The notes under the pieces are model-generated. The model made no database searches, was not told where the DNA came from, and saw nothing but the letters and a program-made list of their open reading frames with translations. Shown here in pieces: positions 1 to 7,978 of a stretch of 64,000 bases of DNA (its first letter is position 1; each line of letters opens with the position of its first letter). Position numbers and translations under genes: made by a program. Source of the DNA: G965214625 sp965214625 (GTDB lineage: Bacteria > Pseudomonadota > Gammaproteobacteria > Arenicellales > Poriferihabitantaceae); the NCBI GenBank assembly GCA_965214625.1, contig OZ243962.1:2976001-3040000 (forward strand), read 5' to 3'.

Positions 1-276
1 GTGTTGTTGGGCGGAGAACTTTTCCTCCGGCACTGTATTTATCGAGTGGCCGTGAAAATCGTATGACAGCGGATTCACTGAGCACGGTCGATTTTTACCT
101 GTCCAGGCCCCACGAAAAGGCAGTCGGCTTTATTGTCGATATTGTGACTGCGGATCTCGTGAAATGATGGCCGATTTGCCGCCGAAGGCCTGTATGCTGC
201 CCGATGTGCTGGTTGTCCTATCGTACCGGGGTCGGTAGGCTGTCACGTCTTTTGGGCATTTTACCACCGGTTCGGT
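1..276. other. Upstream non-coding stretch at window edge
   Basis: No reading frame with recognisable protein similarity is visible. It lies directly upstream of the large fusion gene and presumably holds its promoter, but no convincing -35/-10 pair was found. It could also include the end of a gene that starts outside the window. Confidence 0.4.
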
Positions 277-3200
277 ATGTCTGACCGTTGTCGTTTGCCG
301 GAATTTTCAGTCCATCAGGCGGCGGCGGCGGCCGAGGTGTTGTTTGATCTGTCGGGTACGGTAACCCCACTTGACGGAGAGCGAGACCTGAACTACCTGA
401 TCGCGACCGAAAAGCAGAAATATGTCTTCAAGATCGCCAATCAGCATGAAAAGAAAACCATGCTGGAATGTCAGAATGCTGTCTTCAGTCGATTGGCGCA
501 AAGTGGGAAATTCGACCACCCGCCCAGTGTTCTGAACTCACGGAACGGTCAATCGATTGAATCCATTCAGTCGCCAGGCGGCGTGTGGCACTATTGCAGG
601 GTCATCCGCTTCATCGAAGGAAAGCTCTGGTCATCGGTGAATCCGAAGACAGACGGATTACTTGAACATCTCGGTGTCACGTTGGCACAGATCGACGAGG
701 AATTGACAGATTTTCAGCATCCGGCACTGGAACGGCCCTTGCTATGGGATATGCGAAACGCACCGCAGACCATCCGTCGCTTCCTGCCGTTGATCAAGGC
801 CAAAAACAAAAGACAGCTGGTCCGTCATTTCCAAAGAAAGTTTGAACAATGGGTTTTGCCCCTCGCAGACCAATTGCCCCGCAGCGTGATCCATAATGAT
901 GCAAATGATCATAATATTCTGGTGACAGGGCAGGCCCCCTGGCAACAAACGGTGGCTGCAATTATTGATTTCGGAGATATGATTAGCGGATGGACGGTCA
1001 CCGATCTGGCGGTTGCTGCCGCTTATACGATATTGGATCAAGACAAACCGTTGGATACGGCAGCGGCCATCATCAGGGGTTATCACCAAAGACGCCCGCT
1101 GACAGAGGCGGAGATTCGGGTACTCTATCCATTGCTGTGTATGCGATTGAGCCTGAGTGTGACCATCAGTGCCTATCAACATGCTCTGGAACCGACCAAC
1201 GACTATCTCACAATCACCGAAACCCCGGCTTGGGCGATGTTGGCCCGGCTTCGGGAAATCTGTCCGAAGTATGCGTACTTTGTTTTTCGCACTGCCTGTG
1301 GTTTGACACCGAACCCTGATTCCCCCGCCATCGTTGACTGGTTGGCACGCCACACGGGTTCTTTCCATTCGATTGTTGATGCTGATCTGAAAAGTGATCC
1401 GATACGGGTGCTTGATCTTGGCGTGTCGAGTCCGCACCTCGGTAATCCGAGTGAAAAAGTTGATCCGCTTATCCTTGGCAGACAGTTGTTCAGGGCCATT
1501 GAAGACAGTCAGTGTGTCGCCGGCATCGGGCGATATGCCGAATACCGGTTGCTTTATGACAGTACGCTTTTTTCGGATGTGACTGGCCATCGCCGTACAT
1601 TGCATCTTGGTATCGACCTGTTCTTGACCGCGGGAAGTCGCGTCTATGCACCGTTGGATGGCATCGTCCATGCACTGGCGGATCATCCCGCACCGCTGGA
1701 TTACGGGGGTACCCTGATTCTGGAACATCAGGTGCCACCGACCCCGTCCGACCCGCGAAGCAGGGGGCTCACGTTTTACACCCTGTATGGCCACCTCAAG
1801 CCTGCCTCATTGTCACCGCTTCGACCGGGTGATCCGATCAGGGCAGGGCAATGTATTGCCGAGATCGGGGACAGCCGGGAGAATGGCCGCTGGCCACCCC
1901 ATGTTCATTTCCAGATTATGACCGACATGCTGAATGAGACGGATACGTTTGTCGGCGTCGGTTCGCATGCCCATTGCGAGGTATGGATGAATGTGTGCCC
2001 TGATCCCAATTTGATCCTCGCCATTCCGGATCGATTGCTTGGTGAACCCCGGTCGGCGGGTGAGATGAGCACGGACCAAATGGTGCAAAACCGTCACCGT
2101 GCATTGAACCCGGCACTCAGTTTGTCGTATCGGGTACCGATTCATATGGCCCGTGGCGGGATGCAGTACCTGTATGATTACACCGGCAGGCAATACCTGG
2201 ATGCGGTCAATAATGTCCCGCATGTTGGCCATTGCCATCCGAGCGTGGTTGAGGCAGAACGGCGCCAGGCCGGCGTGCTGAATACCAACACGCGCTATCT
2301 GTATCATTCACTGGCGCACTACAGTGAACGGTTGCTCGAGACATTCCCGCAACCCCTGTCGGTCGTCTTTTTTACCAATAGCGGAAGCGAGGCGAATGAT
2401 CTTGCACTACGGCTGGCCTGGAACTATACCGGGAGGAAAGATCTGGTTATTCTGGATCATGCCTATCATGGCAATCTGACGACACTGATCGATATCAGTC
2501 CGTACAAGCATGATGGCAAGGGGGGGCACGGACCGCCCGGTTATGTGCACAAGGTGGCTATACCCGATCCCTTCAGAGGCCTGCATCGTGCGTCACAAGG
2601 ATCTGGTGAGGTGACGGCGTGTTATGTCGATTTGGTTGCAGAGACATTGAAACAAGCTGACAGGACAGGCGGTGCGGCCGCCTTCATGTGTGAATCCATG
2701 TTGAGTTGCGCGGGACAGATTGAATTGCCGACGGGATATCTCAAGGCAGTCTACGCGCAGACCCGGGCACATGATGCCCTGTGTATTGCCGATGAAGTGC
2801 AAGTCGGCTTCGGACGGATGGGCAGCCACTTCTGGGCTTTTGAGACCCAGGACGTGGTGCCGGATATTGTTACCTTGGGGAAACCCATGGGCAACGGGTA
2901 TCCGCTGGCTGCGGTTATCACCACACGTGATATTGCCGATGCATTCAATAACGGGATGGAATATTTTAATACTTTCGGTGGGAATCCGGTTTCAGCCGCA
3001 GTGGGTCTTGCCGTGCTGGATGTGATCGAACAGGAGGGATTGCAACGCAATGCGGCTCGTGTCGGGACACGGCTGTTGCATCTGTTGAGAGAATTACAGG
3101 CACGCTATCCGATCATCGGCGAGGTCAGAGGCCGGGGCTTGTTTCTCGGGATTGAACTGGTTGAGGACCAGGCGGACCGGGCCCCCGCTACGCAACAGGC

Positions 3201-3426
3201 GAGTTATGTCGCAGAAAGAATGAAGCAATGCGATATCCTGATCAGTACCGATGGCCCACATGCGAATGTGCTGAAAATCAAACCGCCGATGTGTTTTACG
3301 GCTGAAAACGCCGGGCGGTTGGCCGACACGCTGGAGAAGATATTGGCAGAAGATTTTTCGCAGCCAGGCGCTTTCGATGCATGCGCAGGCAGGTCGCCGG
3401 CCAATGCACCGGGGGAAACGGCCTGA
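277..3426 (+). CDS. Kinase (APH) / M23 peptidase / class III aminotransferase fusion protein
   Basis: A 1049-residue protein with three enzyme domains. Residues about 1-350 are an aminoglycoside/choline-kinase-like phosphotransferase: Brenner motif 'HNDANDHN' at H206 and 'DFGD' about 25 residues later. Residues about 400-590 are an M23 (LytM) metallopeptidase with its zinc motifs intact: 'HLGID' at H443, 'YGHL', and 'HVHF' at H542. Residues about 610-1049 are a PLP class III aminotransferase/phospho-lyase with the Schiff-base lysine in 'TLGKPMG' (K869). Family knowledge: kinases of this type and class III ammonia-phospho-lyases act in sequence on hydroxylysine or ethanolamine (phosphorylate, then eliminate phosphate and ammonia). 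A role in catabolising a phosphorylatable amino alcohol is inferred from that. No signal peptide is visible, so a peptidoglycan-type peptidase between two cytoplasmic enzymes is odd. The substrate is unknown. Confidence 0.85.
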   Translation: MSDRCRLPEFSVHQAAAAAEVLFDLSGTVTPLDGERDLNYLIATEKQKYVFKIANQHEKKTMLECQNAVFSRLAQSGKFDHPPSVLNSRNGQSIESIQSPGGVWHYCRVIRFIEGKLWSSVNPKTDGLLEHLGVTLAQIDEELTDFQHPALERPLLWDMRNAPQTIRRFLPLIKAKNKRQLVRHFQRKFEQWVLPLADQLPRSVIHNDANDHNILVTGQAPWQQTVAAIIDFGDMISGWTVTDLAVAAAYTILDQDKPLDTAAAIIRGYHQRRPLTEAEIRVLYPLLCMRLSLSVTISAYQHALEPTNDYLTITETPAWAMLARLREICPKYAYFVFRTACGLTPNPDSPAIVDWLARHTGSFHSIVDADLKSDPIRVLDLGVSSPHLGNPSEKVDPLILGRQLFRAIEDSQCVAGIGRYAEYRLLYDSTLFSDVTGHRRTLHLGIDLFLTAGSRVYAPLDGIVHALADHPAPLDYGGTLILEHQVPPTPSDPRSRGLTFYTLYGHLKPASLSPLRPGDPIRAGQCIAEIGDSRENGRWPPHVHFQIMTDMLNETDTFVGVGSHAHCEVWMNVCPDPNLILAIPDRLLGEPRSAGEMSTDQMVQNRHRALNPALSLSYRVPIHMARGGMQYLYDYTGRQYLDAVNNVPHVGHCHPSVVEAERRQAGVLNTNTRYLYHSLAHYSERLLETFPQPLSVVFFTNSGSEANDLALRLAWNYTGRKDLVILDHAYHGNLTTLIDISPYKHDGKGGHGPPGYVHKVAIPDPFRGLHRASQGSGEVTACYVDLVAETLKQADRTGGAAAFMCESMLSCAGQIELPTGYLKAVYAQTRAHDALCIADEVQVGFGRMGSHFWAFETQDVVPDIVTLGKPMGNGYPLAAVITTRDIADAFNNGMEYFNTFGGNPVSAAVGLAVLDVIEQEGLQRNAARVGTRLLHLLRELQARYPIIGEVRGRGLFLGIELVEDQADRAPATQQASYVAERMKQCDILISTDGPHANVLKIKPPMCFTAENAGRLADTLEKILAEDFSQPGAFDACAGRSPANAPGETA

Positions 3427-3590
3427 TTCAACCCTGTCGGATCGGTTGTCCGCGCGATCGACCCGGCCGCCGGTCGGACCTCGACTGATCCAAAGGAAAG
3501 GCAGTTTGTTGGCCCGTCAGATCGATTGCTTTGGGCGAACACAGCCGAACGGTCGGCGATGAGGCCATGGATAGGTAGCGGAGGTCTCGC

Positions 3591-4409
3591 TTATCGGATC
3601 TGTGGATACCCCCGTTCGACAGCGTCTGACGCCAGTTGTCGGATGTTGTGGTACTGCGAGTCCTTGACCGGCTCAAAGTGACGGATCGCCAGACATTGTC
3701 GGAAAGCGGGATCAAGCCGGTTCAGCGCACGGTTGAATGCCTCGGTGATCATGTCCGTCTCCGGTGGGCCGGTTCCCGGTACAATGAAAGGCAACCCGCA
3801 AGTGATTTCAGACTGCCCGATAATCCGGATTTCGCCAAAATCCACCAGGTTTTCCGCTTTCGCAAAAGCGAAGGTGACGGCATCGATGGCGGCCAGGTCG
3901 ACTTTTCGTTGGGCAATCCATTGCAGACTGTTGAGATGGGACCCGCTGGTCAACACCGACTTGAAGTAGGTTCCTCCTTTCGCCAGCTTGCTGATGGCAT
4001 ATCGAAGGACATTCATCCCGCTATTGGAATAACGGTCGTTGACCGCGACGATGGCATTTTTCATCTCCGACAGGTTGTTGGCAGGGTGCTTGGCGGAGGT
4101 AATGAACCAGCTGCTGTAGCGGGGTCCCTGACAGCCTTCCACGTCAAACACAGGTACGCAAACCAGCGAATGTGTTTTGTGCCAGAACTTGACATAAGGG
4201 TATCCGCAGGTCTGGCCGATGAACAGATTGCGCTGTTGGTACACCCGCTGATCGGTACGGAACGTCACGGCCAGTCGCGCCGACGGGTGACACCCAGTGA
4301 GCGATAGCTGACGGAACAGCGCTTTCCATGCGGCCCGTAGCGCAGCGGTCGGGGTATACATGCCACAGGCAATGAGTGCATCGGGCTGATTTGATCGTCC
4401 AGTCGACAT
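3591..4409 (-). CDS. PhnD-like phosphate/phosphonate-type substrate-binding protein
   Basis: A 272-residue protein resembling periplasmic binding proteins of the PhnD family (PF12974). Supporting segments are the start 'MYTPTAALRAAWKALF', the middle 'YRS...' hinge-like 'NDRYSNSGMNVLRYAI', and 'VDLAAIDAVTFAFA' followed by 'EIRIIGQSE' and 'GLPFIV', the usual order in the family. No signal peptide or lipobox is present at the chosen start, so it may be cytoplasmic or mis-started. No ABC permease or ATPase is adjacent. It lies 18 nt downstream of the desaturase on the same strand, so the two are probably co-transcribed. The ligand cannot be predicted. Confidence 0.7.
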   Translation of the reverse strand: MSTGRSNQPDALIACGMYTPTAALRAAWKALFRQLSLTGCHPSARLAVTFRTDQRVYQQRNLFIGQTCGYPYVKFWHKTHSLVCVPVFDVEGCQGPRYSSWFITSAKHPANNLSEMKNAIVAVNDRYSNSGMNVLRYAISKLAKGGTYFKSVLTSGSHLNSLQWIAQRKVDLAAIDAVTFAFAKAENLVDFGEIRIIGQSEITCGLPFIVPGTGPPETDMITEAFNRALNRLDPAFRQCLAIRHFEPVKDSQYHNIRQLASDAVERGYPQIR

Positions 4410-4427
4410 CGTGTTTTGCCCGGAGGA

Positions 4428-5333
4428 TCAGTCGACGTGGAAAGGATGAATGGGTGAGGCGACCGGTTTGAACAGGTACTGCAGCCAGGCACTGTAGCCC
4501 TTGAAACGGTAGTGATTGTTTTTTGCCAGATATGCCTTTTGATGGCGGCGGTATTCATTGGGTATCCGATACCAGGGCAAGGTGGGATATCGGTGATGGA
4601 CCAGGTGATAGTTGTTGTTCAGATAGAGAAAGCGAAGCGGCAGGCAGGCCTCTTGCAGCACGGTCCTCTCCGAAACCGAAGTGACTGCCCTGTGTTCATA
4701 AAAAGAGCGCAACATGATCATCGATTGGGATGCATAGGCGCACAACAGATATTCCCATAAAGGAACGGTAAACCATTGGGTTGCGATGACCAGCACGGTG
4801 GGGACCAACACGATATGCAGGACCCATGTCGCTCTTTCCGCTGTCCGTTGGCGGATGGCACGGATGGCCTGTTGGCCCAGATCGATGGCGGTCAGGCCCG
4901 GTCCGAGCAGCAAACGGCCTGCAAGCGTCATTCTGATCCAGGCGATTTTCTTCCCGGTACGACTTTGGGCGGCCCATTGTTTCGGACTGTAGAAGAAGCT
5001 CTCGGGATCAATGCCCGGTAGCGTAATCTGTGCGTCGTTGTGGTGCTTCAGATGCGTCATTTTGAAAATGGTGTAAGGATACAGCAAGGAAAGGGGAGCT
5101 AGCCCGAGCAGGTCATTGATCTGTTGCACCCGGGTAGGATGACCATGAATCAATTCGTGACACAATGAGCTGTGCAGCGTGAGCAGAAATGTCAATGCCG
5201 GTATGGCCAGATAAGCGGGCAGGGTCGGATAATGGGCACAAAGCAAGGCCCACCCTCCATAAACGACAATGATCACCCCCCACGTCGGACTTTCCTCTTT
5301 GATGAAAATCGGATTCGTGTGGTTCGTTTTCAC
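4428..5333 (-). CDS. Membrane fatty acid desaturase-like di-iron protein
   Basis: A 301-residue integral membrane protein with the three histidine boxes of the fatty acid desaturase / carotene hydroxylase superfamily (PF00487): 'HELIHGH', 'HLKHHN' and 'HLVHHRYP'. Hydrophobic segments near residues 18-50, 135-190 and 180-215 fit four membrane passes that place the histidines on the cytoplasmic side. The enzyme would insert a double bond or hydroxyl group into a lipid chain using O2. It is divergent from the MttB-family gene at 5551 and is followed on its own strand by the PhnD-like gene. Substrate chain and regiochemistry cannot be told. Confidence 0.85.
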   Translation of the reverse strand: MKTNHTNPIFIKEESPTWGVIIVVYGGWALLCAHYPTLPAYLAIPALTFLLTLHSSLCHELIHGHPTRVQQINDLLGLAPLSLLYPYTIFKMTHLKHHNDAQITLPGIDPESFFYSPKQWAAQSRTGKKIAWIRMTLAGRLLLGPGLTAIDLGQQAIRAIRQRTAERATWVLHIVLVPTVLVIATQWFTVPLWEYLLCAYASQSMIMLRSFYEHRAVTSVSERTVLQEACLPLRFLYLNNNYHLVHHRYPTLPWYRIPNEYRRHQKAYLAKNNHYRFKGYSAWLQYLFKPVASPIHPFHVD

Positions 5334-5467
5334 GCAATGGTCTCAGTGTATATTCGGGTCATGGCCTATTGTCAGGGGATCAATCGATAGTATATGCCCA
5401 AACCGTTCACTGGCGACAACAGGGGATTTCCATCCAGCGTCCATGTCGGCAAACAAAAAGAATCAAT

Positions 5468-5485
5468 TGTTTGTATTTGTAAACA
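5468..5485. promoter_or_regulatory. Inverted repeat upstream of MttB-family gene
   Basis: TGTTT and AAACA arms separated by 8 nt lie in the AT-rich intergenic region between the divergent desaturase and mttB-like genes, about 65 nt before the methyltransferase start. This is a reasonable position for an operator of the XRE-type regulator encoded immediately downstream of mttB. It is only a candidate; no binding data exist. Confidence 0.3.
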
Positions 5486-5550
5486 GAAGTTTTATGTATC
5501 AACAAATGCAGGTATATTCATTCCATGATGAACGTCGAAACAAGTAGCTG

Positions 5551-7071
5551 ATGGGCAGACGGTCGGGACGTGGACGGGGCACAGCGTCATTCGTGCTCAA
5601 GCAGTTGCCGATCACTCAATTGCGCAATCCATATCGCCCGATCGACGTGCTGAACGCCGAATCGCTGGAGTTGATCCATGCCGGTTCGATGGATATTCTC
5701 GAACAAATTGGCCTGCAGATCGTCAATGACGAAGCCCGTGCCTTGATGGTGACGCATGGCGCCCGTATTGCTCCCGAGACGGGATATGTATTGATGGACC
5801 GGGAGATGGTAATGGAAAAGATTGCCACCATTCCCCGCCAATTCACGTTGCATGCACGCAATCCGGTTTATCACTCCGTCTACGGTACCAACCATATCAA
5901 TTTCAGCCTGGTCGCCAGCGCGCCCAATTGCTCGGATCTGGAGCGGGGACGCCGCACCGGAAATTTTGAGGATTACTGCCGGTTTCTCAAACTGGGTCAG
6001 GCTTTCAACATGATCAAACTGTATTCCGGCTACCCGGTCGAGCCGATTGACCTGCCACCGCATACCCGTCACCTGGATGCCTATCGTGCGTTTATTACCC
6101 TGACGGAAAAACCGTGGCATGTCTACAGTCTGGGAAACGGGAAAGTTGAAGATGGTCTGGAAATGATCTGTATGGCCCGCGGTATTGACAAGGAAACGCT
6201 GGCCACGCAACCCAGCCTCATCACGGTGGTCAATACCAATTCGCCGCTGAAGGTGGATGGCGTCATGCTCGATGGACTGATGACCATGGCCCGTCATGGG
6301 CAACCCGTCGTGGTGACGCCATTTACACTGGCTGGGGCAATGAGTCCGGTCACTTTGGCGGGGGCGCTGGCCCAGCAGAACGCCGAGGCACTCGGTGTGC
6401 TGGCGATTACCCAGATGGTCAATCCGGGTTCTCCTGCGATGTACGGCGGATTTACCTCCAATGTCGACATGAAATCGGGTGCCCCGGCATTCGGTACCCC
6501 TGAATATGCCAAGGCGGTACTGGCCGGTGGGCAACTGGCACGTCGCTATCGTATCCCGTATCGGACATCCAATGTCAATGCGGCAAACTGTGTCGATGCG
6601 CAGGCGGCCTGGGAATCGGGGATGTCGCTGTGGGCGTCCGTGATGGGTCATGGAAACATGATCAAACACAGTGGTGGCTGGCTCGAAGGCGGCCTGTGTG
6701 CCTCGTTTGAAAAACTCATTGTAGACATCGAAATGGGACAGATGATGACCGAGGTATTACGTCCGCTTGAGGTGTCGAAGTCGGAACTGGCTTTGGAGAC
6801 CATCCGGGAAGTGGGTGCCGGCGGTCATTTTTTTGGAACCGCACAGACCATGGAACGGTACCAGAATGCGTTTTATTCACCGATCGTGAGCGATTGGAGT
6901 AATTTTGAAACGTGGCAGGAAAGGGGTGGTATTGAAACGGCTGAGCGCGCGAACCGACTCTACAAGCAGATACTTGATCACTATGAGGAACCTGATCTGG
7001 ACCCGGGGATTCGGGAACAGATCGATGACTATGTCGAGAAAAGACGCCGGGAGATCAAGCCGAGCTGGTGA
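5551..7071 (+). CDS. MttB-family (trimethylamine/betaine-type) methyltransferase, non-pyrrolysine
   Basis: A 506-residue protein of the MttB superfamily (PF06253). The Arg/Gly-rich N-terminus, 'LRNPYRPIDVLNAESLELIH' and the run 'GGFTSNVDMKSGAPAFGTPE' are typical. The reading frame contains no internal amber codon, so this is the non-pyrrolysine branch, whose characterised members demethylate quaternary amines such as glycine betaine using a corrinoid protein. No corrinoid protein gene is present in this window, so the methyl acceptor is unknown. The stop codon overlaps the start of the XRE regulator (GTGA), showing co-transcription. The dehydrogenase 0.9 kb downstream suggests a pathway for methylated glycines. 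Confidence 0.85.
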   Translation: MGRRSGRGRGTASFVLKQLPITQLRNPYRPIDVLNAESLELIHAGSMDILEQIGLQIVNDEARALMVTHGARIAPETGYVLMDREMVMEKIATIPRQFTLHARNPVYHSVYGTNHINFSLVASAPNCSDLERGRRTGNFEDYCRFLKLGQAFNMIKLYSGYPVEPIDLPPHTRHLDAYRAFITLTEKPWHVYSLGNGKVEDGLEMICMARGIDKETLATQPSLITVVNTNSPLKVDGVMLDGLMTMARHGQPVVVTPFTLAGAMSPVTLAGALAQQNAEALGVLAITQMVNPGSPAMYGGFTSNVDMKSGAPAFGTPEYAKAVLAGGQLARRYRIPYRTSNVNAANCVDAQAAWESGMSLWASVMGHGNMIKHSGGWLEGGLCASFEKLIVDIEMGQMMTEVLRPLEVSKSELALETIREVGAGGHFFGTAQTMERYQNAFYSPIVSDWSNFETWQERGGIETAERANRLYKQILDHYEEPDLDPGIREQIDDYVEKRRREIKPSW

Positions 7072-7916
7072 AGTACGAGCAAAGAGTCAATCTGTTCCGG
7101 GAACGTATTCGACAGGTTATTCGGCAAAGTAATCTGAATCATTCCCAGTTTTCCAAGTCGATCGGTATTGATCGGTCGACCCTGTCGCAACTGCTTTCCC
7201 TGTCGTATCTGCGACTTCCCAGGGCGGATACCATTGCGGCGATTGCCGAAAAATACCAAGTCAGCATCGACTGGTTGCTGGGACTCACCGAGCAGGGCGC
7301 GTTATCGCCTGATGTGATGGCCGGACCGTTGGAATTTGAAGATTTTGTCCGGTCTTCAATCAATGACAAACTGCTGGAATGGCATCTTGAAGCCGCGGAT
7401 TATAAAGTCCGCTATATCCCCGCCACGCTACCCGACCTGCTCAAGACCGAACGGGTCGCGACGTACGAGTTTCAACGCTATGGACTGGGGAGAACCGATC
7501 AGAGTATTCGCAATACCCATCGTATGCTGGTACAACAACGACGCGAAGAGTCGGAGATGGAGACCTGTCAATCGATTCAGGATCTTGAGTCGTTCGTGAA
7601 AGGAGACGGTATCTGGTCTGGGCTGTCGAAACAAATCAGACGGGCCCAATTGGAACATATGATGACACTGGTCGATGAACTGTACCCGCGCTTTCGGTGG
7701 TTTTTGTTTGATGGCCGACAAATCTATAGTGCCGCATTCACCATTTTCGGGCCATTTCGGGTCAGCCTGTTTCTCGGACAGGTCTATCTGGTTTTGAACA
7801 GTCGGGAGCATATTCGCCTGTTTTCGAAGCGGTTTGATGAACTGATCCGCTCCGCCGTGGTTCAGCCTCATGAAATGATCCCCTTTATTGAAAACCAGAT
7901 ATCTCTCACTCGGTAA
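7068..7916 (+). CDS. XRE-family helix-turn-helix regulator
   Basis: A 282-residue protein starting with GTG that overlaps the mttB-like stop by 4 nt. Residues about 5-65 form an XRE/Cro HTH ('LNHSQFSKSIGIDRSTLSQL', then 'PRADTIAAIAEKYQVSIDWL'). The remaining ~210 residues form a domain that I do not recognise, with charged helices and a hydrophobic beta-rich end; it may sense a ligand. Its position inside a methylamine/betaine gene set suggests local control of mttB and the dehydrogenase. Candidate operators are the inverted repeats at 5468 and 7923. Whether it represses or activates is unknown. Confidence 0.8.
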   Translation: MKYEQRVNLFRERIRQVIRQSNLNHSQFSKSIGIDRSTLSQLLSLSYLRLPRADTIAAIAEKYQVSIDWLLGLTEQGALSPDVMAGPLEFEDFVRSSINDKLLEWHLEAADYKVRYIPATLPDLLKTERVATYEFQRYGLGRTDQSIRNTHRMLVQQRREESEMETCQSIQDLESFVKGDGIWSGLSKQIRRAQLEHMMTLVDELYPRFRWFLFDGRQIYSAAFTIFGPFRVSLFLGQVYLVLNSREHIRLFSKRFDELIRSAVVQPHEMIPFIENQISLTR

Positions 7917-7922
7917 TCTGTC

Positions 7923-7939
7923 AAATAAATGATTTATTT
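7923..7939. promoter_or_regulatory. 17-bp palindrome before dehydrogenase gene
   Basis: A perfect palindrome AAATAAAT-G-ATTTATTT in the 62-nt gap between the XRE regulator and the dehydrogenase. A second imperfect repeat (TTATTA...TAATAA) follows within 20 nt. The site may be an operator for the adjacent regulator. The lack of a G/C stem argues against a terminator. Confidence 0.35.
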
Positions 7940-7978
7940 TATTATCAACCAGTTAATAATCAAATTTAGAGTGAAATA

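Noticed and set aside
742..1794. 350-codon frame antisense to the fusion gene
   Set aside because: No motif or signal; the plus strand carries three complete enzyme domains here.
2520..2526. Seven-G run in the fusion gene as a phase-variation site
   Set aside because: Short, in frame within a conserved region, and not near the start.
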